Positions 33,101-55,800 are shown, counted from the first letter of the stretch. The stretch is DNA of 64,000 nt from Brienomyrus brachyistius (GCF_023856365.1 NW_026042394.1:248001-312000); one strand, 5' to 3'. A program made the numbers and translations. Notes: a model not told the origin generated them from the sequence alone.

Positions 33101-36100
33101 TTGTTCCTGCCTCCTCTAGTTCCTTAGACCCACCTCCTCTACAATCTAATTGGTTATCTCTCTGAACCAATCATTTTTCCTTCTGCCCTCAGAACATTTT
33201 TGTGAGGGTAAAACTCCCACGAGCGAATCACATGCAAGGAATCAGACAGTAGGAATTCTGCTCACACTCAGCTCCTGGCTTTACTAAGCAGACATCCAGT
33301 CTAGAAACCATGAATAATATAGCACTATTACGAGTATGTATTGTGGGACTGCTGACGTACTTACGTTAGCATGGAAAACGAGAGCAGGAAGTGAGGAAGA
33401 AGTGAGACAGAAAGATGAGCACAACGAAGTGCTGTCACACTCACACACGAGCTTCCCTCGGATGCCCTCCCACCAAAAACACTGATTATCACTTCACTTC
33501 CTTGGGTAATTTGGGGGCCCAAGGCAACAGCCTATTCTGCCTATAGCTGCCATATATATATAGATATTAATATACATATTTTTTCTTCATGACTTTGATC
33601 TTATCTAGGCCCCGAGCGGCTCTCTTGTTTGCCCGGATCCGGTCCTGTGACTGACAGAGGCGATAAACAGCAGGTACTGGCATTACGGAAAAAATGTATA
33701 TGCTTAATAAAAAGCTCAGACCAGCTGGACTCGGGAGTTGTGCCGGTTCCTTCGCTCAGGGCCTTGTTCTTGAACGCTGAATGTTCCCAGCTGCAGAAAA
33801 TCAGAGGGTGAGAAATCCTTAGCTGAACTTCAGATGAAGAGTGAGCTCGTTTCTCTCAAGCAGACTGACGCCGGTCTAACGCTCCATTAATACCCCTTAG
33901 CACTATTGGTCACATTTCCCATGATGCCACTGGGTACAGCCCATGGCGACACTGCCCAGTAGGGGACAGTGTGACAGCTTTCCAAAAGGACCGTTCGGTC
34001 CTGGAGGGCCAGTCGGTGACACAGTATCCATGATCAGGACTGGGGTACCCTGCTTTACAGAATAAACTAACCAAATGTCGATACTGAATGCAATCTGATT
34101 TAACATGGTTTCCTTAAATCCCAATTAAAGTGCTTCAGATCAGCTCAGGACTTAACAGCAGAGAGACTATTTGGCAAATTATTACGCTGCTATTTGCAAT
34201 TACATCCATTATCTCTCCGCTAACATGCAGCATTAAGCCTGAGCCGCAGGAATAGAGGTCAGATAATGGATCCGGTATTCCGGAGGTGGGATCCTCTTCC
34301 AGCTCGTTTAAAAGGCCCAACAAGTGGGGGGGTGGTGGGGGGGGGAGACGCAAACACAGCATGTCTGCATTTTAGCTTCAGGCCGTCTCCCAGTCCCTTC
34401 GCACTCCTCTCTCCCAGATCCAAGCATCACCAGTCTTAGCGATGCGTCTCGTGTTTCTCGGGCAAAGAGAAAGGAGGCAGGAAGCGGCCATTTTGTCATT
34501 TGCTGGTTTTAATCCCCCCCCCCCCCCAGCTTCCCCCGTCCACCTGGCCGTACCAGAGTGCAGAGCGTCCCTGCCTTTTAAACACGAGCAGCACCTGACT
34601 GGGGGGCCCTACGCTGCGTGGTTTTTGGCTCAACTGTGTTTCCGTCTAATTGGCGTCAAAACGGTGGGTTTCATCAATGAAGGTGGTGTGTGGCTGAGCG
34701 GGTTGGCAGTCGCCGCCTATGACTGGAAGGTTGCCGGTTTAAATCCCACAGTCAGCAGAGTGACATCACCACTGGACCCCTGAGAGAAGTCCCTAAACCC
34801 CCAACTGCTCTAGTCTCAATAAAAGGTACATCTGCAAAATAAGCTGAATTTAGGATGTGATCCGCAGCTGCGTGGCTGCCATTCCCACCTCCTGATGCCG
34901 CCCCGGATGGGGATAATGGCCCACAAAAACGCTGATGCTTATTAGCGCTGACAGATGCTGCGCACCCAGCAGAAAGGGGCCCTAGTGACGGCCGGGATTA
35001 AGCCAGATACACACCACACTCTGCTCCTGTCCCACACTTTCATTCTCCACTCTCCTGTGTTATTCATGAACTCCAAATTACACTCAGCGAGGGTGCAGTT
35101 GCTCATTCCCGCAGCCTGCTGTCCTGTCTGTCTTCTGAAAGCTCTCGTCCCACAGAACATAGGCTTCTTCCCAGCTAAGTAAATATTTCATGATCACACT
35201 GAAGCAGTAGTGGGTTATCAGGCCTGAAGTGATATATTCCTCCCCCACAAAGTATGCATGGAGACACTCTGTGTGTCTTACTTAACGAAGATAAAACTCC
35301 CCCCCCCCCCCCCGTGAATTTTGCTGAGCTCAATGCTCTGGAGATGACGGAGATCGAAAATTATACCGGAAATGTTCCATATGTCCTTACAGATGTTTCC
35401 TTTGCCTTCCTTCATTGAACAAACCCGTTGTCGTGGGAGAGAACTGCACAACCCCCCAGCTCTCTGTGGGGGAATGGGACCCTGCCTATGCCTTCCTGCC
35501 AATCCTGCCAAGTTTCCCCTGTAAGTTGAAGGATCTCCTAACAGGCCTGCATGTAGATTAATGTCATACCCAGGACAAAGCAATTGCAGGTTAAGGCCCT
35601 TGCTGAAAGGCCCAACGGAGTAGAATCACTCTGGGCATTCACAGGATTTGAACCAACAACCTTCCACTTGCTTGCACAGATCCCTAGGCCCAGAGCCACC
35701 ACTCTGCCCCACAACCTCAAAAAAATCCTAGAATCGCCCCCAGCCTTAGGCGATATTCGAGCTGCCAAGGTGCATTGAGTTCAGGTTTACCCAGTGTGTG
35801 CTTTACTCTAATCACAGCATACTGGGTTTTCGCCGGGGCAGATGTAGGGAGTCAGGGGTTTCGGGGGAGGTGCTTACTGGCGGTCTGTTGACGAGCCAGT
35901 AGGCCTGTTCCTGACATTCCAGCACGATGCGGTCCGCCTTGCGCCTCTGTTTGGCTGCCCTGGTAGGAGCAGAGCAGTCGATGGAGAGTCAGAAAGCATA
36001 CTGGGTAATTAGCATATAGCGGTAATCACTGAACTGCAAGGTAGGGTTTTCATTTTTCTGTTTCCTTTTTCACTTAGAAATGGATTTCCGACTCTAGTGT

Positions 36101-39100
36101 TTAGGCTGAGGTCTGATTTAACAGATAGGAGGGAAATTATGACCACACACCATGTTACTTTTTAATTTAGGTAACATCATCATCCTCTTAATACGAGATT
36201 TATTCATCCATTCTCATCTGTCCCCTTGTGTGCATTTATGAAATTGATTTCATAGCTCGATGCGACAGTATTCCCGGGCTGGGGTGGGGTTTACCTGAGC
36301 TGCTCCTTCGCCTGCATCACCACGAAGTCCCAGGTGTGGTTGATCCGTTTGTGCAACATGTTGTAGCTGTCCTGCGGAGACGATGTTTAAATGCGACATT
36401 GCCAGGTCGCACGGCTGGCTGCGTTGCTGCATGGGTTCACGTTATGACTCACAGGCCGAACCCCTCCCAGGATATCAGCTGGCAGTGTCGGATTCACAAA
36501 CCCTCTTACTGATGAGAACCTAAAATGCGTTGACCCTGACGCAACATGGCGGCAAGTTGGTGGATGTCTATGTGCGATCCTACTATGTGCATAATTGGTG
36601 GGAGGTTTTCTTACACAAAAATGTTCTGAGGGCAGAAGGAAAATGATTGGTTCGGATAGATAACCAATCAGATTGCAGAGGAGGCAGGACCAAGACATCT
36701 GATTGGTTGCTCCTGCCTCCTCTAGTTGCTCGGATCCACCTCATGTACAATCTAATTGGTTATCTCTCTGAACCAATCATTTTTCCTTCTACCCTCATAA
36801 TATTTTGTGTAAGTAAAACTCCCATGAGCATTCAGCTATCACATGATCTCATCAAGCAATGCTTCAGACCAGCGAATAAGAATAGCATTGAAATGTACAT
36901 AAATAAAAATTTTCTCTTACCTTTTCATAGTCTATCAGCTGCCCTTGCTTTCTGATATTCTTCTTAGTCAAATAAATCGCTTTAGAAGAGCAAAAGAAAG
37001 ACATGGCAAGAAACTGTGTTTTTCTATTATTCTAGTAAAGGGAAGTAATGATGTAATAGGCGAGCACATGATTAATAATTGGTAATCACCGTAATCTAGC
37101 TCGGAGGCTGGCCACTGCTGAGAGCTCCAGAAGTACGGAGTCTAGCAAAAAGGAGATGCTGTCATTTGAAACTATTCAGAAGCAGCGTGACAAAGGTGCT
37201 TTGTGATTTAACATGTCAGGGACAAGGCGGGTGGAAGGCATTTTGCTACTTTAACTGGCATTGGTTCTCATACATCAGTGTTTCCCAATCCGGTCCTCGG
37301 CGACACACAGATGATCCACGTTTTTGCTCCCTCCCAGCTCCCTACCAGACAGTCTACGTTTTTGCACCCTCTCAGCTCTGGAGCCCGGACCAGATTGAGA
37401 AATACTGTCCTACACGGTAATTCCGCAGTCTCTCCAACGAATAGTTTCGATATGCGTGCCCCCCCACATGGCCACCACCCTCTCGCGCTGCCCTCCATCT
37501 GAAGAAACCGTGGTTTTAGGTTACCTGGAAGCGATACGGCGTCTCGTCGGGCCGCAGGACGAGCGTCCTGGGGTCCTTTAGGGGGTAAATGTAGCCGTGC
37601 TTCACGATCAGATTCCCCACATGAAGTGCCTCTGAAAACACACAAAGTGGTCACTCATTTCCACGTAAACTACTCAAAGCTCAAACAAATCCACTACTCG
37701 TAGCCCAGATTTAGGCATAGTAATTCTCTAAATTTTTGTCAGTGGAATACAGTAGAACACACGATAACTAGAAACTGAGTAGGCATATTATATTTTATTT
37801 TACGGTATAGCAAGTAACTGGAAAAAACGTTGACATGGTGCACAGAATAAGCCGCGGGGATGGTGCATTCCTCATCGGAACTATAATTAATTACGAGTAA
37901 TTGGGACTTTCCACTTTCCGGCTGCCTCCGCGGCCATTGGCAGTCAGGCGCTCCCGGGGGTTTCAGACCGGCGCAGCAACAGCGCTGCTAGGGGGAAGCC
38001 TAGTGTTTACAGGGAGGGGTAACTGCTTACCGGGGCAACAGGTTTTTTGCCCATTCAAGTCTGTTAATGCATCTGCCATCTACTGCCTAAAAGTCCCCTC
38101 CTTTCCATTCCGACTTCTTTTCCAATCTGGGCTGTAAATCAGGGAAATCTGCTCCCTTGCTATTTAAAACCTCATCTGCATCGCCCGGGAATTCAGGACA
38201 ACAGCGTCTTGCAGAAGTGCATAATGAGGGAGACGGATAGCGATATTTCTCCAGGCATGACTGACTGCCTCTGGCTATCAGCGAAGTTTGCATCGGGACT
38301 ATCAAACCGTACAGCTCAGCATGCGTAGCGGCGCGACTCGGGACTGGCCTACAGATTATTTGTACTAATAGCCTCTCAGCAGAAAGATAAATAATTCAGC
38401 AGATAAATTGACGCCAGGGGAAGAAAATCCCAAAAGCTTCAGGCGAATGGGGTGTCTATGTTATGGACAAGCTCAATTCTGACATTTATTAATTCACAGG
38501 CTCAGCAATATCAATGGAACAGAACATGCTTCTGTCAGACACGTGAATTGCATATGCTTACACATAAATGCAGCTAGGCTAATCTGTTGTATGGATGACA
38601 AATTCTATTACTTCATTTGTATTTATTATTCAAAAGACTCGTTTATTTCTGTTATTTTATTACAAAAAAAAAAAAACCTGATGACGTCTTTCGCCAGCAG
38701 GGGCGCCATCGTCGTCACGAAGGGAAAAAAACAATCGATTAACCTCACATAAGAGCACCAGGTAACGCTTCCCTACATACTTCTCGGCCCTACCTTCTTC
38801 CATGATGGAGTACTTCTGAATTAGCCACTCCACGATATCATTTCCTGGGAAGGCATAGCGAGGAAGGCATCTAGTTAGAGTCGAGAAATGCATTAAGCCG
38901 TCATAAATCAAAAACGCTGAACTCGATAAATAAATTACATAAATAAATATGAGCGCAAGGAGATCGATGACAGTCTTAATGCACAGGATTCCCGAAGACC
39001 GCCGATGTATGGGCTTTCCTGTGAAGGGCTTAAATGACCATTAGGACCCGGCCCCCGGGACACTGCACGGCCGGGTGTAAGACAACCCGGGCGGCACGAA

Positions 39101-40141
39101 AAATTATTTTTAAAAAGTAAAATATGTATCGTGCACCTGTCATCGCATGTGGAATCACTGTGATTAACAGTCTTTGATTCTTCATCTTTATCCCCATGTC
39201 GGGATCTTGCATCGCCACAATGACTTGTTCAATCTGGGATAAGAAGAATAGTCAAAATCGTGAAATCAAGGTGACGACAGACATAGTGAAAACGTTCAAC
39301 CTAGTAATATAATAATTGCTTAATGTGTGATTTGATATGTAATCGTTATATTCATCATTAAATCACCGGAGAGACACACTCATATATTTAGGCATATATA
39401 TAAGTAAACTACAAGGTTTTTCCTCTGACTATCTTAACTGCACGTCAAAGACGTTATCGGATATTCCCGACTACAGACTTTCGGTTTGATCATTTATTCG
39501 CGTTATTAATTCGGCTCCTGATTACATTAAACTAAACATGCTCAGATTGTTACAACCTTTGCTTGTCGGTTATTTTTGGGATCTTTCTGGATGGGCTCAA
39601 GGCGGGGTCTGTAAGCACAAGCAAACTGCCAGCACTTTTGTTTTACATGAAAATAGTTTGATGTCGGCCTATTGCGTTATTGTCTGGCTATAATTTGGAG
39701 GCAATATTAAACAATAGGCCCATATATTGTAAATATACATGTTGTGTTGTTTTGTTGTTATCACAAACGTATAGCCTGATCATAAATTTCATGGATACCT
39801 GGATGTTGTATGTTCCATTATATTTATGAATGAATGATTTATGTGAAGTCTGGCTTAGATTCGAGAATTAATCATATAGATTAAAAAAAGTTTTCATTTA
39901 AAACTTATCTCATATAATAAAATCCTCGTCCGAACGAACATATGTCAGAATGAAAAAACATTTAAATTATTTTTGTGATGCATCAGTATCAATAGCTACA
40001 ACGTCATAACAGATATAGATATAATGCGGTTCATACTTTTGAAGTTGATGCGTATCTCCCGAAAAAAATCAACTCCAGAAGAGTCCGCGTCTGTAAATGC
40101 CTGAACTTCGGAATCGATCCTACCTTTGTTAGGCGCGGCAT
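30130..40141 (-). CDS. rgs11: Regulator of G-protein signaling 11
   Basis: RGS11 belongs to the R7 family. With G-beta-5 and a membrane anchor it speeds GTP hydrolysis by G-alpha-i/o, notably in retinal ON-bipolar cells. Exons in transcript order: 40141-40124, 39233-39137, 38844-38794, 37631-37525, 37141-37090, 36979-36921, 36371-36295, 35959-35878, 33790-33722 (least certain), 32908-32885, 32596-32535, 31834-31721, 31627-31512, 31140-31053, 30924-30786, 30702-30620, 30262-30130. They encode 456 residues, close to human RGS11. DEP spans about 14-90 ([19 protein letters not shown]), GGL about 205-265 (ending SNPW) and RGS about 278-400 ([23 protein letters not shown]). The C-terminus, [12 protein letters not shown] to PTAACSS, is characteristic of RGS11 rather than RGS9. 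The start MPRLTK sits at the position of the conserved short N-terminal exon. Exon 10 has two acceptors 5 nt apart; only the inner one keeps phase with exon 9 as drawn. Confidence 0.95.
31222..31410 (-). mobile_element. tRNA-derived SINE in rgs11 intron
   Basis: On the minus strand it reads 'gtgtgtgactcagcagattgg', then a degraded B-box segment 'ggaggtcatcagctcaaatcc'. A SINE body and an A-rich tail (T-run at 31264-31279 on plus) follow. Same family as copies at 34.7, 35.6, 44.4, 45.2 and 45.5 kb. Confidence 0.6.
32045..32155 (-). mobile_element. SINE fragment in rgs11 intron
   Basis: The minus strand carries the B-box-like segment gaaggtcgccggttcaagcc and downstream body sequence of the tRNA-derived SINE family. 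It is truncated. Confidence 0.55.
32970..33220. mobile_element. Palindromic MITE, copy 1
   Basis: About 250 bp with terminal inverted repeats: left begins gggagttttacttgcgca, right ends gagggtaaaactccc. The repeats continue inward through tgttctgagggca / tgccctcagaaca and then through CCAAT-containing blocks (ggttcagagagataaccaat). Lies in the rgs11 intron upstream of the 24-nt exon. Related copies are at 36600-36824 and around the 50-54 kb array. Confidence 0.8.
34683..34860 (+). mobile_element. tRNA-derived SINE
   Basis: Plus-strand head TGGCTGAGCGGGTTGGCAG (A box) and GGTTGCCGGTTTAAATCC (B box), then a 'cagagtgacatcaccactgg' body and an 'aaaataagctgaat' tail. In an rgs11 intron. Confidence 0.7.
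35585..35715 (-). mobile_element. tRNA-derived SINE fragment
   Basis: The minus strand reads gcagagtggtggctctggg, then GTTGTTGGTTCAAATCC (B box) and a body with 'gggcctttcagcaagggcc'. Inserted in an rgs11 intron. Confidence 0.7.
36600..36824. mobile_element. Palindromic MITE, copy 2
   Basis: About 225 bp with the same inverted ends as copy 1: left gggaggttttcttacaca, right gtgtaagtaaaactccc. Internal inverted CCAAT blocks include tgattggttcggatagataa and its partner ctctgaaccaatca. In an rgs11 intron. Confidence 0.8.
37276..37407. mobile_element. MITE with cagtgtttcccaa ends
   Basis: Inverted ends cagtgtttcccaatccggtc and gaccagattgagaaatactg enclose about 130 bp containing 'cgtttttgctccctcccagctc'. 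These ends are typical of a common fish hAT-type MITE. A second copy is at 47139-47310. Lies in an rgs11 intron. Confidence 0.65.
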
Positions 40142-41340
40142 CTGTGTCTTGCAGCTGTTCCCTTGGATAAAGATGTTAATTGTCATGCTTACAGCATCTC
40201 GATCTCCGGCGTTTGTGAAGTTGGGATTGATGCTGTCCTGTGTTTTTTTTTTCCTTCCACACTTAAGCTCTGCTTGTTACTGCCCCATAGCGGAGCGCAA
40301 GTGAAACGGACTACCGGAGATTTGCACTGTTTTTCTGTTAGTGTGTATAATCAAAATATGACTCAGTTTGGCCAGTTAGAAAAATATGATAATAGAAAAG
40401 TATTCTTTTCCTCTCACTTTTTTTTCTTGATTTAATTACCGACTTCACGTACTTACACTGTGTCCCGTTGCACGATGTAATATTGCGAAACTATGATTTT
40501 GTGGCAGTGTTTTGTAAAGGAATTTTCCGTTTAATCATCGTCTTAGTATAAAGCTATATGGTTGTTCTGGTATCAGTGGACGTACATTATGTATTTTTTC
40601 TTCTCTTGAGCACCATGGTCATGACATGAAGCTCAGTCATTGATTACTCGCAAATGTTAGTAGTCATCCGCTGTTTATCTTGAAGATGTAAAAGTAGTGC
40701 GCGTACATCTCCTCGTTAGTATAGTGGTGAGTATCCCCGCCTGTCACGCGGGAGACCGGGGTTCGATTCCCCGACGGGGAGAGTCTGCATCTTTTTGCCT
40801 CGGTCTCAAAAGGCACCAAGCTAGAACCGGCCCCGTGTTAGTGGAAACGGGGCTTGTGACTTGTACTCATGCATAATATTCTGCGGGTCGCTCAGCAGCG
40901 CAGCATATGAAACTAGACTCGGATTGTAAGTGTGTGGTTTTGATAATTGATGTATGGATGGATGGATCCTTAATAAGAGATATAAACAATAAGGTCCAGT
41001 CGCCAACTAATCATGTAAAATACGTCATAAACTCATGGTTGTTAAACCCAGAATAAAAATGAAGACGTATAACTAGGAAAGTCAACTTGCACATTTCAAT
41101 TTTGGTTCGATATAATCACGTTGTCCTTAACCCTCCAGTGCAGGAGGGGACGGTAATGCGCATCGAATGTTTCCGAACCTGTGTGTGATACAACCGAGGA
41201 AGAGCCGATGACTTCGGGGGAGGAGGGGCAGGCGACTCGGAAGAAAAAGCAGCAGAACCCAATGCAGCCTGTAGCCCATTCAAAGGCCTACTGTTGGACC
41301 TCTGCTTATTTTGCAATACGTCTTTAGTACGGACTGAAAA
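40142..41340. promoter_or_regulatory. Divergent rgs11/u2af2 intergenic region
   Basis: The 1.2 kb between the two start codons must contain both promoters. No TATA box is obvious near either start; the last 200 bp before u2af2 are richer in G+C. The tRNA-Asp gene at 40710-40781 lies in the middle and may separate the two promoters. Confidence 0.5.
40710..40781 (+). tRNA. tRNA-Asp (anticodon GTC)
   Basis: A 72-nt intact eukaryotic tRNA. The 5' strand TCCTCGT pairs with ACGGGGA (discriminator G follows). The A box is TTAGTATAGTGG, the anticodon loop CTGTCAC carries GTC, and the B box is GGTTCGATTCC. A T5 pol III terminator follows at 40792-40796. No intron. CCA is not encoded, as expected in a nuclear gene. 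Confidence 0.95.
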
Positions 41341-52307
<10,967 letters not shown>

Positions 52308-54030
52308 TCTGATTGGCTCAGATTGTCCGTCGCCTGTCTGAGCCAATCAGATTGTCCGTCGCCTGTCTGAGCCAATCAGATTGTCCGTCGCCTGTCTGAG
52401 CCAATCAGATTGTCCGTCGCCTGTCTGAGCCAATCAGATTGTCCGTCGCCTGTCTGAGCCAATCAGATTGTCCGTCGCCTGTCTGAGCCAATCAGATTGT
52501 CCGTCGCCTGTCTGAGCCAATCAGATTGTCCGTCGCCTGTCTGAGCCAATCAGATTGTCCGTCGCCTGTCTGAGCCAATCAGATTGTCCGTCGCCTGTCT
52601 GAGCCAATCAGATTGTCCGTCGCCTGTCTGAGCCAATCAGATTGTCCGTCGCCTGTCTGAGCCAATCAGATTGTCCGTCGCCTGTCTGAGCCAATCAGAT
52701 TGTCCGTCGCCTGTCTGAGCCAATCAGATTGTCCGTCGCCTGTCTGAGCCAATCAGATTGTCCGTCGCCTGTCTGAGCCAATCAGATTGTCCGTCGCCTG
52801 TCTGAGCCAATCAGATTGTCCGTCGCCTGTCTGAGCCAATCAGATTGTCCGTCGCCTGTCTGAGCCAATCAGATTGTCCGTCGCCTGTCTGAGCCAATCA
52901 GATTGTCCGTCGCCTGTCTGAGCCAATCAGATTGTCCGTCGCCTGTCTGAGCCAATCAGATTGTCCGTCGCCTGTCTGAGCCAATCAGATTGTCCGTCGC
53001 CTGTCTGAGCCAATCAGATTGTCCGTCGCCTGTCTGAGCCAATCAGATTGTCCGTCGCCTGTCTGAGCCAATCAGATTGTCCGTCGCCTGTCTGAGCCAA
53101 TCAGATTGTCCGTCGCCTGTCTGAGCCAATCAGATTGTCCGTCGCCTGTCTGAGCCAATCAGATTGTCCGTCGCCTGTCTGAGCCAATCAGATTGTCCGT
53201 CGCCTGTCTGAGCCAATCAGATTGTCCGTCGCCTGTCTGAGCCAATCAGATTGTCCGTCGCCTGTCTGAGCCAATCAGATTGTCCGTCGCCTGTCTGAGC
53301 CAATCAGATTGTCCGTCGCCTGTCTGAGCCAATCAGATTGTCCGTCGCCTGTCTGAGCCAATCAGATTGTCCGTCGCCTGTCTGAGCCAATCAGATTGTC
53401 CGTCGCCTGTCTGAGCCAATCAGATTGTCCGTCGCCTGTCTGAGCCAATCAGATTGTCCGTCGCCTGTCTGAGCCAATCAGATTGTCCGTCGCCTGTCTG
53501 AGCCAATCAGATTGTCCGTCGCCTGTCTGAGCCAATCAGATTGTCCGTCGCCTGTCTGAGCCAATCAGATTGTCCGTCGCCTGTCTGAGCCAATCAGATT
53601 GTCCGTCGCCTGTCTGAGCCAATCAGATTGTCCGTCGCCTGTCTGAGCCAATCAGATTGTCCGTCGCCTGTCTGAGCCAATCAGATTGTCCGTCGCCTAT
53701 CTGAGCCAATCAGATTGTCCGTCGCCTATCTGAGCCAATCAGATTGTCCGTCGCCTATCTGAGCCAATCAGATTGTCCGTCGCCTATCTGAGCCAATCAG
53801 ATTGTCCGTCGCCTATCTGAGCCAATCAGATTGTCCGTCGCCTATCTGAGCCAATCAGATTGTCCGTCGCCTATCTGAGCCAATCAGATTGTCCGTCGCC
53901 TATCTGAGCCAATCAGATTGTCCGTCGCCTATCTGAGCCAATCAGATTGTCCGTCGCCTATCTGAGCCAATCAGATTGTCCGTCGCCTATCTGAGCCAAT
54001 CAGATTGTCCGTCGCCTATCTGAACCAATT
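52308..54030 (-). repeat. 29-bp satellite, inverted right arm (59 units)
   Basis: At 52308-52320 the array turns around through the short hairpin ggacaatctga-ttggc-tcagattgtcc. From 52321 the same 29-bp unit runs in reverse complement: 58 full units plus a terminal variant at 54003-54030 (ctgaaccaatt), which mirrors the first unit of the left arm. Units 1-47 read gcctgtctgag; units 48-59 read gcctatctga, as in the left arm. The array ends in attttttgtgtttgtgaaaacg, an inverted match to the left flank. Confidence 0.97.
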
Positions 54031-54055
54031 TTTTGTGTTTGTGAAAACGGGTCTT
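54031..54055. mobile_element. Right end remnant of MITE
   Basis: The sequence ttttttgtgtttgtgaaaac after the last unit resembles an inverted, shortened copy of the left flank (cggaataattttttgtgta). This fits the other end of the same palindromic element. Confidence 0.4.
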
Positions 54056-54194
54056 TAATCGGGGAAACGGAGCGGGTAGAGCAGGACGGAACGCAGGCAT
54101 TGACAAACTACAATGACGGACAGGGCAAACAGGTAAGACCAGAACTTAAAATAGGTCATGACTAATCAAAGTAATCGGGCAAAGCAGGAGACGA

Positions 54195-55277
54195 TCAGGG
54201 AAGCACACGTGGGTAATCAGGGGGCGTGGCACACACGAGGAGCGGACAAGCCGGGCATATATGTATATCTATATAAAACCTCATTAATGAGGGACAGGGA
54301 ACAGAACGGACAGACAGAACTGGCACAGGGGAAGGAGCCAGGACAAGACTTGACATAAAACAGGAAAGGCAGAGAAACAGATCAGAAAGGGGGACACGGA
54401 GGGAACAGGCAGGACAAAAGGACCGGGAGTGAACGAAGGGAACATCGGGGAAAGAGGAGCAGAAGCCAGAGGGACGAGGGACAAAGAGAGGAGGGACAGA
54501 GACAGGAGGAACAAAGCGAGGGGGAGCAGAGGCAGGAGGGACAAAGACGGGAGGCCAGGGAGAGAAGGAGGGGGAACCAAGAGGAGCCCGAGGGAGACCC
54601 AGCGGGCGACGGGAGGCAGCCGGAAGGGCTGCAGGCGGCCGGGAGGCCGGAGCCGGAGGGGCCGAGGAGACGGGGTGAGGGACAGACGCAGGGACGAAGG
54701 AGGGAGTCGGAGGGGAGACCAGGGAAGGGGACGAAGGAGCTGGAAGGGACCCTGGCGAGGGCAAGGAGAGAGGGGGAGCCGCAGCAGACGGCGACGTCCT
54801 CCGACACGCCAGAGCGGGAGGACCAGCAGGCGAATGAGGAGCCGCCGTCGGGGGGCCCGCAGGCAACCGATAAGACGCCGGAGGAGGGACCGAGGCAGGG
54901 CGACGAGGCCGCGGAGGGGGACCCGCAGACGACAGCCGACCCGGAGGGCCAGGACCCGCAGGCGCCGACCAAGCCCTAGCGCCGGCGAGGGAGGGCGAGC
55001 CAGGGGGCTGGGCGGGTGGGACCCCAGCCGTGCGTCTGTGTCCTCTCCCCTTATGGGACACAGACATAAGGACCCGTGGCCGGGGTCGGGCTCGTCGGGG
55101 TGAGGGTACCAGAGTCACAGGGGGAGAAGGGACTGGAGTGGGGCCAGGGACTGGAGCTGCAGGCTGCAGAGGGGGCGCCTGCCCGGGAGCTGCAGGCAGG
55201 GAAAGCGCCTCGGACGTGGGCGCGGTAGCTGCAGGCAGCGGAGACGGCTGCTCGGGCTCTGGGGCCGCAGGGGGCAC
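54195..55277 (-). other. Proline-rich 360-codon ORF, probably transposon tail
   Basis: A long minus-strand open frame starts MPPAAPEPEQPSPLPAATAP and is dominated by Pro, Ala and Ser, ending in a less biased CPLLVCATPPDYPRVLP. The plus strand is strongly purine-rich (GGGA, GGAGG) over 54.28-55.0 kb, and another long frame (224 codons, Arg/Gly-rich) is open on the plus strand. This is expected of biased composition rather than two genes. No domain, signal peptide or catalytic motif is visible. Proline-rich tails of this kind occur next to LTR-retrotransposon ends in fish, which is my best guess. It is unlikely to be a host gene. Confidence 0.4.
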
Positions 55278-55360
55278 TTATTTTATTATATAAAATATTT
55301 TATTATATAAAATAAGTGTCACACAACCGGGGTGACATGCCTTGCCTGCTTGTGGGATGA
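55277..55360. repeat. AT palindrome plus segment shared with 16-18 kb array
   Basis: Two direct copies of attttattatataaaat form a near-palindrome at 55278-55317. It is followed by gtgtcacacaaccggggtga and catgccttgcctgct, the same segment found in every unit of the 16.3-18.3 kb array. Confidence 0.75.
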
Positions 55361-55364
55361 GGAA

Positions 55365-55800
55365 GACTCAGGGACTGGAAATGGGATTAAAACTGAAGAT
55401 GTGCTCATTCCTTTGTGTATTTACAAATTTTCCTTCCGTCAGACATGAGGAGTTTGCTGCTATATTTGGCACTAATAGAGATTCTGATGCTGCTATTTTT
55501 ATTGTCTATTAGTTTGTTATTATTTACAAGTTCTGTTGTGTTTTTGCATTTTTCTCTTCTGGTTAATTAACTGCTGTCTGATTGCTGTGAAGTATGAGTG
55601 TGGTGAGTAAGACTCAGGGACTGGAAGTGGGATTACAACTGAAGATAACATGCTTATTCCTTTTTGTATTGTTTACAAATTTCCTTCCGTCAAACATGAG
55701 GAGTTTGCTGCTATATTGTGCACTAACAGAGATTCTGATGCTGCTATTTTTATTGTTTATAAATGTGTTATTGTTTCCAAGTTGAGTATTCAATAAATGC
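55365..55800 (+). repeat. Tandem duplication of ~240 bp
   Basis: Two adjacent copies starting near 55367 and 55613. Both contain gactcagggactggaa, catgaggagtttgctgct and gagattctgatgctgct. They precede the hAT-type end below and may be part of the same element. Confidence 0.8.

Noticed and set aside
54429..55103. 224-codon Arg/Gly-rich plus-strand ORF as a gene
   Set aside because: It exists only because of strong purine bias; the opposite strand is also open and no domain is visible.
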